Assembly: GCA_004009845.1 (NCBI GenBank)
Contig: RMBW01000156.1
Coordinates: 1 to 49,727 of the forward strand
DNA length: 49,727 bases
Source: Davidsoniella eucalypti
Taxonomy: Eukaryota > Ascomycota > Sordariomycetes > Microascales > Ceratocystidaceae
Direction: 5' to 3'
The stretch's first letter is position 1. Each line of letters begins with the position of its first letter. Under the pieces are notes generated by a model that was not told the origin of the DNA, did not search any database, and saw only the letters and a list, made by a program, of their open reading frames with translations. Below are positions 31,324 through 42,408 of this stretch, piece after piece. The position numbers were made by a program, and so were the translations under genes.

Positions 31324-31331
31324 TGACGTCA
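31324..31331. promoter_or_regulatory. CRE-type site TGACGTCA
   Basis: Perfect 8-nt palindrome matching the ATF/CREB bZIP consensus, located between the divergent DUF1349 and BRF1 genes. Function is inferred from the motif only. Confidence 0.4.
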
Positions 31332-31510
31332 TTGACCTGTTAGCATCACTCACAGGGATTACTAAAAAAGATGCCTAGTAGCTAGAGTCAGGTATTTGAT
31401 CAAATACAATCCACGATTTGCTTTTTCCGCATTTGTAGACTTACAAAACAAAAGGGAGAAAAAACAGACAGTAGTGACTTGAATATAGAGGGGTTTGAAC
31501 TTGCTAGCGG

Positions 31511-31532
31511 GTCACGTGTGATGTCACGTGTG
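31511..31532. promoter_or_regulatory. Tandem E-box pair GTCACGTGTG
   Basis: GTCACGTGTG occurs at 31511-31520 and again at 31523-31532, separated by two bases. GTCACGTG matches the known preference of Cbf1-type bHLH factors. The pair lies about 700 bp upstream of BRF1 and 850 bp upstream of the DUF1349 gene. Confidence 0.5.
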
Positions 31533-32234
31533 CCTCCAGATTAGCTACAGAGATACACCAAAAAGCCCCACCTATCCGCCCATTTAGCCGGTTGAGGAAG
31601 GCGCGGACTAGGCGGCAACCCATTGAATCATAAAGAGCAACTGCAAGTTTTCCCCACTACACCAAAAATCTGCCCCTCCGGTTTTTTTTTTTTCTTTATC
31701 AAAGTCAAAAGTCAGAAAATAACAAATACAAAAATTTCCCTGTTATTCTAGTCGCATAAAAGACGGGGGTTTTTTTTGGTCTACGATAAATAAAATAGTG
31801 AAAGAATAATAGACAAATTTACTAGCTTATTTTTTTTCGCAATCAAAAACTCACGACTATCAGCAGCCCGTCAAACCTGCTCAGGCGACGAAATTTCTTT
31901 CTCTAGTTTATTTTTTATTCTCTAGTCCTCTTATTTTTTTTAATTTTGAAGTTCCATCTCTAATACTGCGCTTTTCGATAAGATTTCACTGACGGCTTCA
32001 TCTCGGCTCACTTTGTCTTCGTGATACTCATTCCTATTTCTATCGTCACCCGCCTCTCCGATCGCCACCAGCCTTCCCAAGTGTAACCCCCTCTCACATT
32101 GCGACACCACAATATAGAGCATACATAGAGCATACGTAGAGCCTTACAGCCGCTGTTATCTGGGTCGGCGTCTCCTATAGCCGTCAAATACAACGCCTAT
32201 TCGCTCCAGCACACGCACACGCCTCTACAGTGCC

Positions 32235-34466
32235 ATGTCTTCATTTCTCACGCCGGCTCGGCGGCCCGCGGTGCCTCTGTTCCCGCAAAAGCCTACGCGG
32301 ACTCCCAACCTGATGCGTGCCATGCGTGAGAATGCTGAGCGCCGCCATAACCTCTCGTCAGCTGCCGCGGCTAATGCCGTCGCCTCTACAGTAACGCCGT
32401 CAATCTCTACCAGCGGGCGCACAAAGTGCCCTAACAAGAGCTGTCCCAAGCCCGACGTTGTTGACGGCATCTGCCGCAGCTGTGGTCGTATCGTCGATGA
32501 CAGCAACATCGTTTCCGAGGTCTCGTTCGGTGAGACCTCTTCGGGTGCTGCGATGGTCCAGGGTAGCTTCATCGGCCCCGACCAAGGCGGTGTCCGGAGT
32601 TTAGGCCCCAACTTCCGCCGTGTTGGTGGCACATCAGAAGATCGCGAGAAGAGTATTCGCGACGCCAAGATGCTCATCGTTGGGTTTGCTGACCGGCTAG
32701 ATCTCAGCGATTCCCTCGCAAACTCCGCTGTTCAAGCCTTTAAACTAGCCAGCAATGCCAACTTCATACAGGGTCGCTCATTACCCGGAGTTGCTGCTGT
32801 ATGTCTTTATGTTGCCTGCCGTAACGAGCCGCCCTGCAAAATCATGCTTCTCGACCTGGCCGATCTTGTACAGATCAACGTCTTCAAACTAGGCCGTACT
32901 TTCAAGGCTTTCAACAAGGCGATTCCTATCTGCAACGGCGGCTTCGACCCCGTATATCCAGAAGACCTCATCTACCGATTTGCAACTAAACTCGAGTTCC
33001 AGAACATGACCGCAAAGGTCGCCGAAGATGCCGTCCGCCTAGTCCGTCGCATGAGCCGTGATTGGATGGTCATGGGTCGTCGACCGTCAGGCATCTGCGG
33101 TGCTTGCTTACTCATGGCAGCCCGCATGAACAACTTCCGACGTACCGTCCGCGAGGTTGTGTACATTGTCAAAGTCACCAATCACACTATTCAAAACCGC
33201 CTCGAGGAGTTCAAGGTTACCGAGTCAAGTAACATGACGGTTGAAGACTTCCTTTCACAAGATCTTCTCGAGTCATCACATGATCCACCATCATTTTACA
33301 AGAAATCCTCCGACTACCAGGCAAGACTCAGAGAAAAGAGCCGGAAACGCAAGCGGTGCGCCTCTGATGAGCCAGAGCCCGAGCGGCCACGGCCATCTAA
33401 ACTTACTACGACTGACGGTGAAGCCAGCCTACCAGTTGAAGCAGCCCCCGTGTCTTCACCATCACAATCTACTAACGAAGAGCCCCCCGCATCATCACAG
33501 GAGGAGACAGGTGTTTCCGACGTGTCTTCCATGTCTGTCGATAAATCCGGTGACCCAACGACTCTTATCGATCCCCAGAGCGAAGCTGCTCTAACCGATC
33601 TAGCACATAATTTTGGCGATAAACCTTCAGTACAAAAAACCGGATCAGACGCTGTTGGTATCGATGCCATCACCGACGGTGCGGCGTTATCAGAGACTAC
33701 TACCCAACCTTTAAGTAATGACTCCAAGGGGCGGCTCCAAATGCCGGTGGACCCAGAATGGGAAGCCGACGAGCAGGATCTCGAAAAACAAATCTCGGAA
33801 ATATTCAACGATCCTCACACGCTTGAGCACGCCACAGCCTTCAAATCTGCACAGAAACGTGCTGCCCAGCATTCAGAATGGGCACTATCTCAACAACCCA
33901 GAAAAGAGGTTTCCATGGCAATTGAGGTTGGGGAAGACGAGTTTGCCAACGACCCAGAAGTTCTCAACTGCCTTCTTACCGAAATAGAATCCCGCGCAAA
34001 GGAGGAATTCTGGAGCAACGAAAACAAAGATTGGCTACGAGCGCAACAAGAAAAGGTGTTCCGCTTAAAGCTAGCAGCCGATAAGCCCAAACAGACTCGC
34101 CGTCGCAAGAAGCGGCCACGCATGGGTGAAGGCCAAATAGAACCTGCCGATACGCCTGCCGACGCCGCAGTCAGTGTCATGAAGGAACGTGCCATCTCCA
34201 AGCGTATCAACTACGACGCCATCCGAAGTCTCTTCGAGATCGACGAAGACGAAACGACTGCCGCTGGCGGAAGCACCAGAGCAGCAACTAGCTATGCTGG
34301 CAGTGTTATTGCTGATACAGAGCAGCAGTTGAATGGTATCGACGAAGATGACGACGACCAGGAGGATGGGTATGACGAAGAGGCTCCAGGAAGCCCAATG
34401 GGCTCAGAAGAAGGCTATGGGTTCGACGAGGAAGGCGAAGGAGAATATGGTTATGATGAAGAATAG
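32235..34466 (+). CDS. BRF1: TFIIIB subunit BRF1 (RNA polymerase III initiation factor)
   Basis: TFIIB-related factor that, with TBP and BDP1, recruits RNA polymerase III to tRNA and 5S genes in the nucleus. Single exon, 743 aa. The zinc ribbon uses Cys65, Cys70, Cys80 and Cys83 (CPNKSC...GICRSCG). The N-terminal extension of about 60 residues is basic. The linker carries FRRVGGTSEDREKS. Two cyclin-like repeats follow, about 140-225 (FIQGRSLPGVAAVCLYVACR) and 235-325 (VMGRRPSGICGACLLMAARM). The C-terminal half is acidic and polar. The BRF1-specific TBP-binding segment lies near 585-700 and includes WSNENKDWLRAQQEK and RINYDAIRSLFE. The last 40 residues are Asp/Glu/Gly/Tyr-rich. The start is the first ATG of the frame. 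The gene is intact, with no splicing. Confidence 0.95.
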   Translation: MSSFLTPARRPAVPLFPQKPTRTPNLMRAMRENAERRHNLSSAAAANAVASTVTPSISTSGRTKCPNKSCPKPDVVDGICRSCGRIVDDSNIVSEVSFGETSSGAAMVQGSFIGPDQGGVRSLGPNFRRVGGTSEDREKSIRDAKMLIVGFADRLDLSDSLANSAVQAFKLASNANFIQGRSLPGVAAVCLYVACRNEPPCKIMLLDLADLVQINVFKLGRTFKAFNKAIPICNGGFDPVYPEDLIYRFATKLEFQNMTAKVAEDAVRLVRRMSRDWMVMGRRPSGICGACLLMAARMNNFRRTVREVVYIVKVTNHTIQNRLEEFKVTESSNMTVEDFLSQDLLESSHDPPSFYKKSSDYQARLREKSRKRKRCASDEPEPERPRPSKLTTTDGEASLPVEAAPVSSPSQSTNEEPPASSQEETGVSDVSSMSVDKSGDPTTLIDPQSEAALTDLAHNFGDKPSVQKTGSDAVGIDAITDGAALSETTTQPLSNDSKGRLQMPVDPEWEADEQDLEKQISEIFNDPHTLEHATAFKSAQKRAAQHSEWALSQQPRKEVSMAIEVGEDEFANDPEVLNCLLTEIESRAKEEFWSNENKDWLRAQQEKVFRLKLAADKPKQTRRRKKRPRMGEGQIEPADTPADAAVSVMKERAISKRINYDAIRSLFEIDEDETTAAGGSTRAATSYAGSVIADTEQQLNGIDEDDDDQEDGYDEEAPGSPMGSEEGYGFDEEGEGEYGYDEE

Positions 34467-36229
34467 GCGTTCACGATTAGGGTTCGGATATATATAGGGT
34501 TAGGTGGCGGTGACAAGGAACACCGGATTGTAATTAGATTAAAATAGGAACCTCCTTCAACCCTCCCTTGTCCAGACGAAAAATTCAAAGTATTATAAAA
34601 AAAAATGAATGAATGCGGAAACACAAGCCGCGCGGGAACTCGGACGTCTGTTTTTTTTTATTCATGCTCAGATTTTGTACAAAAGTCTGTATTCCCGTAT
34701 AAGAAGGCAAGTGATACGACGAACAAGATAGGGAGCTGGCATATAGGTATCTGGAGTATGTAGTGCCATGACTAAGTATATACTGTATATATCGTATATA
34801 ATTGAGAATCCACCGCACTGTATAGCTCTACATATAAGCAAGATGCCTTCGCTGCTATAGATCTAGGAACAAAGCCTGATAAGAACACAATAAACAAAAA
34901 AGGATTAGACAATCTATTGCTACTGTTCTAGAATTCTCGCAACATTTTCTCGTTGTTTGTCTATATCCTGATAAATTCCATCATGACTCGACTTAAGATC
35001 TTCATTGTCCTCAATAACCCTGGAAACTCTGATGTAATAACAAACCGGCTAATTTCTCGCCTATTAGACGTGACTAGTAGCAGACAAACAAACGAAACTA
35101 ACCCGCATAATATGTTCTAGAACCAAAGGGGCTTGAAAAAAAAAATTTGATAAAATGATGAAAATAAAAGACTCACAAGTCCGAACAAAGACCCTATGAA
35201 AACCTGAATATGGCACTAAGACACCACGCGCGGTTCAGTTTAAGATCCGCGAATCGAGGTTACATGAACCAAGTATGCCTTAATCCGGGTGCAATTGTTG
35301 CCTCAACAATCCTCTATATTATACTGTGATTCCTGGATATTGTGCCCGACAAAGTTTCCACATAAGCTATGAGCCCAGCTTCCTTGACGTTTTTAGTTAG
35401 TTCTATATGTAATCTATTCGGTCCATGTTTCCAAGAGCGGGATGTCGCATTTAGGAGGCCACCGTGAACATTTTCTTCACTTCTTTGGCATCAAATGAAG
35501 CAATAACCTTGATTCAAGGTCCTTGGGATGATTTTCGACGTAAATAGCAACCTTGACTTGCTCCAACTACTTTCCATGTTTGATTAAGCGACTATACGTA
35601 TATTCGTAATCAGATTCTTTTGTCTTCGCCATTAGTCAGCACCGCTACCTGCAGCTACTCCATCACTACTACATACGTTCTATATAGGTAGCTGTAAAGT
35701 GACGGACCCCTCCGTAGATGCTCGTCTAAGGGACAGCAGGCGATACTTCCCGATCAACCCAGGCACTACCACCTTTCAATTTCATTCTATTGCTACCGTT
35801 CTCCATGGTGTATTACCAATATGATCTCACTAGACAATATTATCCTCACATAGACGCTGGTCACAAAGGCACGCAAACACCAAGAATCAATATGGCGAAT
35901 ATCAAGTTCACTCTCTCACCTCACCCCTTCCTAACCCTAAATTGAAGTATAGCCAATGCCTTGATGCCTTCTTGAGCTCCGAATCGCGATGTTGGCAGGC
36001 TCAGTACACGATCTTCGTCGCTTGCATTTTTGGGTTGTATAAATATCTCACCACAGCCCGGCATGTTGTCGATCTGAATTTACTTTGTCTTCTCTTCACC
36101 TCACTTCAAAGGTTGAGACTTGCTTCCTTTTTCCATCACGCGTCTTCTTATTGATCATCTCAGCATAACTACTCTCATTTTTCCAAGTGTCACTCCCTTT
36201 TATATATATACCTCAGAATCTTCTTCACC
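34467..36229. other. Intergenic region, BRF1 3' flank and SBP promoter
   Basis: No coding gene is supported in these 1.76 kb. Telomere-like TTAGGG motifs follow BRF1 at 34477-34504, and CTAACCCTAA lies at 35931-35940. The promoter of the next gene has TATAAATA at 36038-36045, C/T-rich DNA after it, and a TATATATATA run at 36201-36210 just before the ATG. Confidence 0.5.
36038..36045 (+). promoter_or_regulatory. TATA box of the solute-binding protein gene
   Basis: TATAAATA sits 192 bp upstream of the ATG at 36230 and is followed by pyrimidine-rich DNA. This is compatible with an inducible, TATA-driven promoter. It is inferred from sequence only. Confidence 0.5.
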
Positions 36230-37392
36230 ATGAGATCCTCCTCTCTTTCTATCCTGGCCATGGTTGCTGGCGCAAAGGCCTATGACACTCTTTTCCAGTT
36301 TGCTGCTGCCGCCACCGTGGAGGACAAAACTCTCGATGAGCTCTACAGCGCCGCCCTAACCGAAGGCGGCGTTGTGACCGTCTGGCACGGCGGCGACGAG
36401 AAGGGTGGCTCTAACTCGCTCAAGGCTGCTTTCGAGGCTCGCTTCCCCGGCTGCACCCTGAACGTGACTGTCGATGTCAGCAAGTACCACGCCGGCAACA
36501 TCGACCGCCAACTGGTTGAGGACAACCTGTATGTCGATATCGCTGCTCTTCAGACTCTGCACGACTATCCTCGCTGGGACCAGGCGGGTGCGCTGTTGCA
36601 CTATGCGCCTGTCGGCTTTGGTTCTATCAACTCGGCCTTCAAGGAAGCTAATGCTGCGTACTACGGCTACGTGATCCCCTTCTGGTCGCTGGTTTACAAC
36701 GTCGACAAGACCCAGACACCACCCACGGACTACGCTGACTTCCTGAACCCCGAGTTCAAGGACAAGCTGGTTCTGACTTATCCCAACGACGATGACGCCG
36801 TTCTACAGCAGTTTGATCTCATGTAAGTTGAAGTACCTGTAGTTTTTTTTAGGTTTTTTTTTGTGTGTGCCTAGCCATTAACTAACAACAATGTTCTGTC
36901 TACAGTCTCAAGGAGTACGGCCTTGAGTGGTTCGACTCTCTGCTTGCCCAGAACCCCCTTTGGGTGCGTGGTACTACCACCCCCGCAACTCTAATTGCTC
37001 AGCCGAACAACAGCTACACCTCCACCTTCACTTCAGCCATCGGCCTCCAGGCTTCGGGTAGCCTAGACATCAACCTGCCCACCCGCGGCCAATTCACCAG
37101 CTGGCCTCAGACCGTCGCCGTCTTCAAGGATGCCCCTCACCCGGCTACCGCTAAGCTACTCGCCAACTTCATGGTCAGCGAGGAATTCCAGAACAGCACC
37201 GGCATGTGGAGTGTCAGAGACGATATCGCGGCTCCTGCTGGCTGGCCCGCCCTGGAGGACATTGACACTACCAACACTGCTAGCTTTGCCCACTTTATGG
37301 CTGATCGTCCCCGTGTTGAGAGACTTCGTCTCTTCTTCGAGTCCAAGATCGGTACTCCGCAGGGTATCAGCCCTCTGGATGATGATATCTGA
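36230..37392 (+). CDS. Secreted bacterial-type (Fe3+-like) solute-binding protein
   Basis: Predicted 359-aa protein of the periplasmic-binding-protein type II fold, close in style to bacterial ABC-transporter substrate-binding proteins often labelled iron(III)-binding. Two exons, 36230-36822 and 36906-37392, are joined across an 83-nt intron with a CTAAC branch point; the junction makes an Ile codon. Residues 1-18 (MRSSSLSILAMVAGAKAY) form a short signal peptide. Fold motifs are LYSAALTEGGVVTVWHGGDE, KAAFEARFPGCTLNV, VDIAALQTLHDYPRWDQAG, YGYVIPFWSLVYNVDK, FLNPEFKDKLVLTYPNDDDA and PHPATAKLLANFMVSEEFQ. Potential N-glycosylation sites occur, for example NVTV and NNSY. No ABC permease or ATPase lies nearby, so it cannot work as a classical bacterial importer here. 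It may bind metal or small ligands outside the cell. The ligand is unknown. Ancient transfer from bacteria is likely; it is now intron-bearing and codon-adapted. Confidence 0.85.
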
Positions 37393-38124
37393 ATTATCGA
37401 GCAGCTATTGGGAAACAAAAATGCCGACTTGTGTATAGTAGTAGAAGGTGACACTACGGCTTTAATTAGTATATGATATCCACCACAGATAGATAGGTAC
37501 AGATATTTATTTCTGTGCTTTATGAAGGTGACGTGATACAAATTAGAAATATTATGAACAAGACCAGTTGACACCCTTATGGTTTCTTGTTAGTAAGAAT
37601 AGTAGTGTCACGATAGGCAGTTATTGAGGTAGCGACAGTACCAATCGATGACTACACGTTGAAAAACACTACAAGTATCTAGATAGTCATGTTGAACAGC
37701 CATGTAAAATTCGTATGCTGTGATAACCGTGCAATAGTAGCATCACTATCAAGATAAAGTCTAGCTACGTGTTTCGCTCTTTATAAAGATATAACTCAAG
37801 TTTAAGTAGTAAGTAGTAATATAATGTGTATAAATGATAATGATAATAGTAAGGTGTATATTTTGTCATGATAAGAAGGTAACTAGTACTTTATGTGTAG
37901 AATTATTACAGCCGTATGGAAGTGTAGACAGATGATAAATAAATAAAAATGTGTATATGGTGAATAGAGTTGAAAAAAAAATAGACGTGGACGGGGCATG
38001 ACAAGAAGAAAAGAACAAGATAAGAAAGGATAAGAAAGGGCATCCAAGATGGCCAGCCGACATACTTAGTCAGCCAGACCAAGATTAGGATGATACGAGC
38101 AGATGCATATGGATACTTCGGGGT
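37393..38124. other. Convergent 3' region, SBP gene / hydrolase gene
   Basis: AT-rich spacer between two convergent genes, with repeated GTAGTAA/GATAATG-like steps at 37800-37850. No coding or RNA gene is recognised. Confidence 0.5.
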
Positions 38125-41100
38125 CTACCGCATAGTAACTGCTCTGGCTGAACGCGGCGGCGGACCCGGCAAGTTGCCGTTTGAGCCAGTAACGCGCATC
38201 CAATCGTCCCATTCCTTGGCAATTTCCATGAGGACCGAGCCCATAACAGTAGCACTAGCCATAAGACCGTGACTCTCGCCCTCGAGAACGCGGACCTCAC
38301 AGCGGCGCATGGTTTTGCCGAGCCAGCGAACATTGTCTACCGGTACACGTGTATCACGACTACCGTGATGGATGACGACTGGCCGCGTGATATCCACATA
38401 GCGGAAACCAATCGTGTGGCGACGTTCCAAGCATACGAGAAGGTCGACTGCTGGGTTGGCACCAGTAGTAGCAAGTTCCCAGATGGCATGGGTCAGACGC
38501 TCGTCATATATCTGCTGGCGTTCCTTATCAGCCAGAGCATCAAACGCGGCGGTCAAGACTTTGGTGTCGGGGCGGTTGCCGGCACTAGTGAAGCCAGGCG
38601 GCTTATCTTGATCCATGTTTTCGGACGCTGGTACTTGGGGGCAAGGACCGTCCATGTCCTTCTGTTGGTACATGAAGTTTTCCTTGTCGTTGTTCGTCGC
38701 GAAGCTAGAAGCAGCAGCTCGAGAGTTACTAGCTTTTCTCGCCTTGCGTCGCGGTGTCTTGGGGAGGGAACTGGTAATTGAACTGCTCGTCGCAGTCATG
38801 AATGAGCTGTTGGCTGCCCTCAGGAATGGGGTAGGCAGAGCGCGGAGAATTCGTTGTGATGTTGGGATAGCGTTGGTTGGCGGAAGTGCTTGCGAGGTAC
38901 CAAAGACGTTCATTTGAGACGGGGGGATCCACGGCGCTAGCAGATGAATTCTTCCGCGAATGTGTTGAGGCATCCGCAGTGCCGTAGCTAGTGCGTAGAT
39001 GGCACCGGCCGAGTGAGCTAGGATAGAGAACTTGCTGATCTTGAGGTGTTGGCAGATAGTATACACATCGTCTACATGAATGTTAGTATTAAATCAACGG
39101 CTGGAGCAAGAGGTATACGTCGGGTGCTGCTTACCAGGCCAGCTTAGAGGAGTTGTAGTTCCATCGTTGTAGGATTCACTTTCGCCAACACCAGGACGAT
39201 CTGGAGTAATCAGGCGCAGCTTCAAAGTAAGAGCGAGTTCGTCGTAGAAGGCGGTGATATAACGAGTGAGGCCCATACCAACGCAGCAAAACACAGCGGA
39301 ACCTTCTGGATCACCGACTTCGGAAAACGAGATCACGCGACCAGTCTGAGGATGGCGTATCTTCTGGGAAAGTCTGGGAGAGCAAAGATACGACTCTACA
39401 GCGTCGTCGATAGAATCCGCGCTTTGTGGCCGCTCATAGCCAGAGGGCATGTTCATCAAAGGCTCCGGCGTCGTGGCAGAACTGCGCTTCTTACCCTCCC
39501 TGTCGGGTTTTGGGCTGTTGATAGCCCCCGATGAAAGCCGCTTCAGTCTTGAGCTGCTGCGCTTCGTCTTGACACCGTCAAAGGCATCCGTCGAGTGACG
39601 CGCAGATCGTCTACGGCCACCATCGGCACTCATATCTCGTCGACGGCCCTGAGAAACAGCAGGGAACGGCGCGCTCTCATCTTCGTGGGCATGGTCTTCC
39701 GGCGACATGGCTGTTCCGATGTACTTTGAAGACTCGGACACGCAATGCTGTGAAGACTTGAAGCTATCAGACAGGCGCCGGTAAAGGGGGGTTCGCGATC
39801 CGCTGGGAGGTGCCGGCGACGACGGTCCGTTGGAGCCGTAGGGATCCTGTGCGGCCCGGCGAAGGATCCCGGCGTCTAGCGAGCTTTTGCCGCGGCGATG
39901 GCGCTTGTCGACGACGATATCAGACTTTTGCCCGCGCGGCTCGCTGTGCTCCGGGATCATGTCCTCGTCTCTAGACGGGCCAACGCTGCTGTCTCTTCGG
40001 CTGGATCGCGAGTTGCGTGTTGATGATCTTCGTGTCGTAGAGCCGCCGACTCTCCGTAAAGAGGACTCTCGCGCCGGAATCTGTCTCGGGCTGGCTATGT
40101 CTGGCATTACTGCGACAGGGCTGCTGGAAAGGTCGAATCTGTTCCCAGCCTGTCCGTCGATGGGACTCGGCTGCTCTTCAGTGATGGGGATCTCGGCAAG
40201 AGGTGCGCTAGGGCGAAGCATCGGGCTGGAGTGGATATCCATGTTTGTCGTGCTTGATCCGGACGCACCGAAGCTATCACGCTTCTTCTGGTACTCCTTC
40301 TCGCGCAGGCGTTCCTTGGAACTCATGTACATCAGGCCTTTCTGGTTCCGGTCTGACTTTTTGCCCCAGCTGTCGGTCGAGCGCGATCTGTGCAGTTCTG
40401 GGCTGGGAGCAATACCTCGGTCTATAGAGATATTTCCGATGCTGTGGTCATCCCGTGAGCACAAGGACCCCCTGGACGATGGGCGAGAAGTGGAGCGCAG
40501 AAGTGCTCTCAGGCCGCCGGAAGAGTCGCGATGGGCGAGTGTCTTGTTGGCAGTCAAGGGAGAGTATCCAGAGGGTGGTTTGGACGTCTTGATGATGGGC
40601 GGCGCAGCAGAGAAGTCGTCAAGAGACGTCTTATTCCTGCGCAGCTCCTCGATAGACGGCTGGTGGAAGGCCCCGTAGTCGACGCCGAAGCTTCCGCGGT
40701 CTCGGTCACGGTCACGGTCGCGGTCGCGGTCTCGGAACGGAGCAGGGGCTAGCAGCGGTGCGGATAGCGGCGCGCCGAGTATAGGCGGGCCAGGCGAGAG
40801 TCTGAGGGAGTGCGAAGGGGCGTCGTAGCCGGCGGAAGAGGGCTTCTGGATCACGGCAAAACTGTTGATGAGGTTGTTCAGGACGTCGGGGCTCGCTGGT
40901 GGGACCAGGAAGTTCTGGTGTGAGCGTGAGGTCGGCTGTGGCGTTTGGCTGCCGTGAGAGTGGGAGCGAGAACTGTATTGCGGCTGGTGATACTGAGGAT
41001 GTGCGTGTGGATGTGCGTGTGGTTGTGAATGTGAATGTGAGGTGTGGTAGTGTGAGTTGGAACTCTCAACGCGCCCAGCAGCTCTTTGCAGTGATTTTTG

Positions 41101-41163
41101 TCGCGAGCTTTGGCGGGTCTGCTTGGGAATAGGGGGCACGGCGGGAATAGAGTCGTAGTCCAT
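38125..41163 (-). CDS. Alpha/beta hydrolase with long disordered N-terminus
   Basis: Predicted 991-aa protein from two exons, 41163-39135 and 39071-38125, across a 63-nt intron with a CTAAC branch point. Residues 1 to about 580 are low-complexity: a His/Ser/Gln-rich part (about 35-80), an Arg-Asp dipeptide repeat near 145-157, and many Ser/Arg/Pro segments likely to be phosphorylated. The hydrolase domain starts near 590 (KIRHPQTGRVISFSEVGDPE) and has RLITPDRPGVGESESY. The nucleophile Ser697 is in LAHSAGA, Asp916 in HHGSRDTRVP and His944 in EGESHGLM, giving a complete catalytic triad. A second disordered insert (KTPRRKARKASNS to about the TNNDKEN block) sits in the lid position. The substrate is unknown; a lipid or ester is possible. 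The gene has a predicted leader intron at 41405-41498. Confidence 0.87.
40690..40734 (-). repeat. Arg-Asp dipeptide-coding repeat
   Basis: Short GC-rich hexamer repeat (CGGTCA/CGGTCG/CGGTCT types on the top strand) encoding alternating Arg-Asp residues in the disordered part of the hydrolase. Such repeats expand and contract readily in frame. Confidence 0.8.
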
Positions 41164-41404
41164 GGCGTGATAGACGAGCAGGAAGACACTGCTTGAGCAG
41201 TCAGTCTCTCCTACAAAAAGAAAAGATTCCGCGAGGAAGAGAGGAAAAAGAAAACTCAGACGGCTGGGTCTTTGGTTGCGCTCGCGCTGCTACTGTTTCC
41301 TATGACTGTGCCTGATACTAATACTACGGCTGAGCAGGAGAGAAAGGCGTGAGACGGAGAAAGTAAGACAGGTCGTAGCAAAGAGGATGAGAAAGACTGG
41401 GCCT

Positions 41405-41498
41405 CTACAGCAGAAATGCTGGTTAGTACATGTAAATATGTACACCCCATGTTTAATAGGCACAGCAGAAGGAAGCACAGGAACAGGGGCCAACTTAC
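41405..41498 (-). other. Predicted 5' leader intron of the hydrolase gene
   Basis: On the minus strand a GTAAGT donor at 41498, a CTAAC branch point (41426-41422) and a CTGTAG acceptor ending at 41405 form a 94-nt intron. The downstream exon segment to the ATG at 41163 contains stops in the CDS frame, so the intron lies in the untranslated leader. Confidence 0.55.
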
Positions 41499-42389
41499 TG
41501 AAGGGAGAGGAGAGGAGGCGTAAGTCCTTCTTCAGCCAATGGGCCTCTATGGCAGCGAAAAGAAGCTCAAAAAGACGAGTGATCGGAAATGGGGTTGGTA
41601 GACTAGCAAGGATCAGGGCCTAGCGGGCCTATAAACAAAAAGGAAGGGTAGCTTTGGAGCTAATAGGGCTTTGGAGCAGGTTAGTGAGCAAGTCACGGAT
41701 GCTGAAACAAATAATGCCTAGATAGACACACCCGACTTGATCGCTTTTGGAGTCTATGTAACCACTGACAAGATAGCGAGCAGACGATCAGAGTCGAAAC
41801 AAATCGACTGAACCAGAAAACCAGAAAACCGAAGAGAGCGTATAGATACTTGTACTGCCAGTTCAAGCCAAAATCAGAGGATCAGGGGTCTGGCCCAGAC
41901 AGTCAGATAACAGCAACTCAGGGTCTGTCAGCCAATTGCTTTGGTCAGACACCGTCTCGCTCGTATGACTAACGCAAGAGACTCTCAAGGCATAGATGCT
42001 GACCAGCGACTTGGTGTATCGTTGGTGACTCCTTTTTTCTGTCGTCACCAAGAAGAGAGAGACGGTAGACTTTTGACAATGGCACTAATCAAGTGCCTAG
42101 TCAAGTGCTGAGTACTGAGAGCTAGCACTAATGTACGCAGTTACTGGCTGACAAGGCGTGTAGTATACAGACATGTACACTGCAACCTCTTTTTTGACGC
42201 TAGAGTAGCAAGTTTAAGTGTGTCCTGAAACGGATCGTATTGATGGCGGTCCGTAATAGACCAAAACAAGCCAAGTCCAAATGAAAATGGCTGTCATATG
42301 CATGTGTTTTGCATCTAGCCGACGATCGCTCTGATGGTGTAATTCGGGTGGGCGGCTGAGGGATCGAGTCTGCCGAGTTGTCTAATGGT

Positions 42390-42408
42390 GTATGTATGTA
42401 TGTATGTA
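42390..42408. repeat. (GTAT)n microsatellite
   Basis: Four GTAT units plus GTA in noncoding DNA upstream of the hydrolase gene. Confidence 0.85.

Larger units (their letters stand above)
30665..32234. promoter_or_regulatory. Divergent region, DUF1349 gene / BRF1
   Basis: These 1.57 kb contain a full cAMP-response-type site TGACGTCA at 31324-31331, two GTCACGTGTG elements at 31511-31532, T-tracts at about 31680-31693 and 31769-31778, and a pyrimidine-rich zone before BRF1. A minus-strand frame at 30778-31074 has no recognisable domain. No coding gene is supported. Confidence 0.5.
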
